A stretch of DNA of 7,828 nt, taken from the NCBI GenBank assembly GCA_017353855.1, contig JAFMSA010000169.1, positions 1 to 7,828 on the forward strand, read 5' to 3'. Made by a program: the position numbers and the translations under genes. Source of the DNA: Alphaproteobacteria bacterium (lineage in GTDB: Bacteria > Pseudomonadota > Alphaproteobacteria > ATCC43930 > CGMCC-115725). The notes under the pieces are model-generated. The model did no database searches. It was given only the letters and a program-made list of their open reading frames with translations, and had not been told where the DNA came from. Each line of letters starts with the position of its first letter. The stretch's first letter is position 1. Shown one piece after another: positions 6,264 to 7,828 of this stretch.

Positions 6264-7220
6264 TTAGGCTTGAAGCGAGGCTCCGAGCGCGTCGAGAAGG
6301 TGACCGGTGCCCGCTTCGCGCGAACCGCCATCCTCATAGCCGTCGAGGAAAGCTCCCTGTTCGGTGACGATCAGGGAGGTCTGCCCGCCCTCCGCCTTCA
6401 GTCGAAGAGTCGCGAGCGACACTGAAATCTTCTTATCGTCGAGCCGCATCTCGTAGCTGTAGATGAGCCGCTCGTTCGGGATCACGTCGTGGTAAACGGC
6501 GTCAAAGGTGGAGACGAGCCCCCCCTCCCAGCGACCCCTCAGCCGCTCGCGGCCGCCGACGCGCACATCCATCTGCCGCTCCAGCACCTCAAAGCGGCCA
6601 GGCGGGCCTCCAAACCACCGCTCCTTGGCGGTCGGCTCGGTCAGCGCCTGCCATACCCGTGCGATCGGCGCGTCATAGCTGCGCCGCAGTTCGAAGGTGT
6701 CGTGGATCACCGAGCGGACACCGGTTTCGCCGCCGCCGCGCATGCGTACGACCGCTTGCTCCAGCCTGTCGAGCGTGCTGCGCCATCCTTCCGGCGCGCC
6801 AGCCACCATCCACGCGGCTGTCGGATCGACCAGCGTGTAGGTCTGCACGAGATCCACGCGCGTACCGCCAAGCTCGTCCGAGAATTCGGCCTCTGTGCAG
6901 GCGCGAAAGAGCGGCTCGCCGGTCGCAGCGGTGACGGTCATGTCGATGGCGAGCCTCGTATGCGGTGCGATCTCGACGAAGGCGCCCCGGATCCAGTGCT
7001 CACCGCCCGGCGAACGCATCAAGAGCTCGAAACGTCCACCTGCCCACGGCTCGACCCGCACCTCGCAGACCGTGCAGCCTTCCGGACAGAACCAGTGCTC
7101 GACGTGGCGGGCAGTTGTCCACGCCGCGAACACTGTTTGCCGGGACGCGTGAAAAACACGCGACAGCCGCAGCGGCTGCAGTTGCTCCCGATCACCTTTT
7201 GCGTTAGCAGCCGGCGCCAT
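6264..7220 (-). CDS. Tandem SRPBCC/AHSA1 double-domain protein
   Basis: This 318-residue protein contains two SRPBCC (AHSA1, START-like) domains in a row. Domain one (about 18-160) begins LSRVFHASRQTVFAAWT, with HWFCPEG at 42-48, and ends in the typical helix around GWRSTLDRLEQAV (145-157). Domain two (about 171-318) begins with the parallel RRSYDAPIARVWQALTEP, then ERWFGGP (200-206), and ends GTGHLLDALGASL. Single SRPBCC proteins are usually 140-170 residues, so this is a two-copy fusion. These folds bind hydrophobic ligands or act as Aha1-like accessory proteins; the ligand here is unknown. ATG 7220 is preferred because GGAG at 7230-7227 lies six bases before it; the GTG at 7223 overlaps the ribosome site. 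The gene overlaps arsR by 17 bases and is very likely co-transcribed with it and controlled by it. Confidence 0.85.
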   Translation of the reverse strand: MAPAANAKGDREQLQPLRLSRVFHASRQTVFAAWTTARHVEHWFCPEGCTVCEVRVEPWAGGRFELLMRSPGGEHWIRGAFVEIAPHTRLAIDMTVTAATGEPLFRACTEAEFSDELGGTRVDLVQTYTLVDPTAAWMVAGAPEGWRSTLDRLEQAVVRMRGGGETGVRSVIHDTFELRRSYDAPIARVWQALTEPTAKERWFGGPPGRFEVLERQMDVRVGGRERLRGRWEGGLVSTFDAVYHDVIPNERLIYSYEMRLDDKKISVSLATLRLKAEGGQTSLIVTEQGAFLDGYEDGGSREAGTGHLLDALGASLQA

Positions 7221-7542
7221 CACCTTCTCCTTCGAGAGTTTTCAGGTACTCGCCCAACCGGTCGAGACGGCGCGTCCATTCGACCCGGCGCGCATTGATC
7301 CACCGCTCCACCTCGTCAAGCGCCTGCGGCTCGATCGCGCAGATGCGGACCCGACCGACCTTTTCGGAGCGCACCAGCCCCGCCGTCTCTAGCACGCCGA
7401 GATGCTGCATCGCCGCCGGCAGGGACATCGGCAGCGGCCGGGCCAGCTCGCTCACCGGCGTCGGCCCGCGAGTCAGCCGTTCCAACATCGCACGGCGCGC
7501 GGGGTCGGCAAGGGCATGAAAAAGACGGTCAAGGTCGAGCAT
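7204..7542 (-). CDS. ArsR-family winged-helix transcriptional regulator
   Basis: This 112-residue protein has the ArsR/SmtB-type winged helix. FHALADPARRAMLERL (8-23) starts the domain, ELARPLPMSLPAAMQHLGVLETAGLV (32-57) covers the helix-turn-helix and recognition helix, and SEKVGRVRICAIEP (59-72) is the wing. A C-terminal helix, about 74-104, probably dimerises. The metal-binding ELCVCDL motif of classical arsenic or cadmium sensors is absent; the only cysteines are C68 and C112. It is therefore more likely the SRPBCC-linked subgroup, which commonly sits beside AHSA1-like genes. It probably represses its own transcript and that of the SRPBCC gene. No good Shine-Dalgarno precedes the ATG, and the predicted transcript start lies only about 11 bases upstream, so translation may be nearly leaderless. 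Confidence 0.88.
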   Translation of the reverse strand: MLDLDRLFHALADPARRAMLERLTRGPTPVSELARPLPMSLPAAMQHLGVLETAGLVRSEKVGRVRICAIEPQALDEVERWINARRVEWTRRLDRLGEYLKTLEGEGDGAGC

Positions 7543-7556
7543 TGGTTAAGCACACA

Positions 7557-7584
7557 CCTAACTATCGCAGGCCAAAAAGTTAGG
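7557..7584. promoter_or_regulatory. Inverted repeat in the arsR promoter, candidate operator
   Basis: CCTAACT (7557-7563) and AGTTAGG (7578-7584) form perfect 7-base arms around a 14-base spacer. The repeat is 15 bases upstream of the arsR start. It overlaps the best minus-strand promoter elements, TTGCCT at 7587-7582 and GATAGT at 7566-7561. Local A/T content is higher than in the surroundings. The placement is typical of an autorepressor site, so the ArsR product is the natural candidate binder. Binding itself is inferred. Confidence 0.5.
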
Positions 7585-7587
7585 CAA
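7561..7587 (-). promoter_or_regulatory. Predicted arsR promoter
   Basis: Read on the minus strand, TTGCCT (7587-7582) and GATAGT (7566-7561) each match four of six consensus bases with a short 15-base spacing. An alternative -10, TAGTTA, at 17-base spacing matches less well. The spacing is imperfect, so this is a tentative call. It would place the transcript start near 7554. Confidence 0.3.
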
Positions 7588-7723
7588 GTCCTTTAGTATT
7601 GGCTCCTCTCCGACCCCATTCATCCGCGCGTCGTGCCCGACCGGGGCAGGCATGGCGTCCGGCCGGGCGTGCGATAAGCAGCCCGTTCGATTGCAGCGTC
7701 CACCGGGCCGGTCGACCCGACAA

Positions 7724-7828
7724 TCATCGATAAAAAAAGCCGACAGCGAGCCCGTTCATCTCGCCGAGCCACATCCGTTCAATACACGGTCCACAAGACT
7801 GCAGCCGTTCAGCGTAGGCCCCCGCGCC
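7724..7828 (-). pseudogene. Possible truncated GNAT acetyltransferase fragment
   Basis: A minus-strand frame enters from the right edge and runs 34 codons to a TGA. Its middle part, RMWLGEMNGLAVGFFYR, resembles the beta-strand pair found near the centre of GNAT acetyltransferases, where 'E-x-DG-x-x-VGF' patterns are common. The stop falls right after this, next to a run of seven A/T bases (7732-7738). The acetyl-CoA binding region that should follow is absent in this frame and is not recovered in the other frames. If the resemblance is real, the gene is broken by frameshift or truncation. The match is short and the start lies outside the window, so it could be chance. Confidence 0.22.

Larger units (their letters stand above)
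7543..7828. other. Right-end region upstream of arsR
   Basis: These 286 bases hold the arsR promoter and inverted repeat at the left side and the weak minus-strand coding remnant at 7724-7828. Between about 7590 and 7720 I see no gene, no RNA gene and no strong repeat. A plus-strand frame open from 7652 to the window end has a low-complexity, arginine- and proline-rich composition and is not credible. Confidence 0.5.

Noticed and set aside
6489..7298. Plus-strand open frame of 269 codons opposite the SRPBCC gene
   Set aside because: It is antisense to a clear two-domain SRPBCC gene, and the translation is a His/Arg/Pro-rich shadow.
7402..7596. Plus-strand open frame across arsR and its promoter
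   Set aside because: It is antisense to the arsR coding sequence, with no ribosome site and no family resemblance.

Overview
The window is GC-rich DNA from a Gram-negative bacterium, most likely a proteobacterium and probably an alphaproteobacterium. This rests on strong G/C bias at codon third positions, a short lipobox lipoprotein, a Nu-class (YfcG-like) glutathione transferase and a paired ArsR/SRPBCC module. The taxon is inferred from style and gene content only.

Left part (about 250-4690, + strand): four tightly packed genes form an apparent operon on glutamate stereochemistry. In order they are a DUF1445 (UPF0317) protein, a DUF4392 protein, MurL and MurD2. DUF1445 and DUF4392 are the two halves of vertebrate D-glutamate cyclase (D-glutamate to 5-oxo-D-proline), encoded here as separate genes. 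MurD2 adds L-Glu (not D-Glu) to UDP-MurNAc-L-Ala, and MurL then epimerises that terminal L-Glu to D-Glu. The DUF4392/murL and murL/murD2 junctions overlap by 11 and 14 bases. The operon thus joins a route that makes the D-Glu of peptidoglycan without free D-Glu to a predicted enzyme that removes free D-Glu. This pairing is the most interesting thing in the window. A 5' region with several inverted repeats precedes it.

Middle part (4690-6057, + strand): a 72-residue single-pass membrane protein, a 79-residue lipoprotein and a complete YfcG-like glutathione S-transferase. The two small genes are not recognisable beyond their localisation signals.

Right part (6264-7542, - strand): an ArsR-family repressor overlaps a protein made of two tandem SRPBCC/AHSA1 domains. 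A 7-base inverted repeat overlaps the predicted arsR promoter and is a candidate operator. This pair converges on the GST gene, and a strong GC hairpin lies between them. The last 286 bases hold the arsR promoter and, at the right edge, a short minus-strand frame resembling part of a GNAT acetyltransferase cut short after its central strand; that reading is weak.

No rRNA, tRNA, CRISPR, insertion sequence or integrase was seen.
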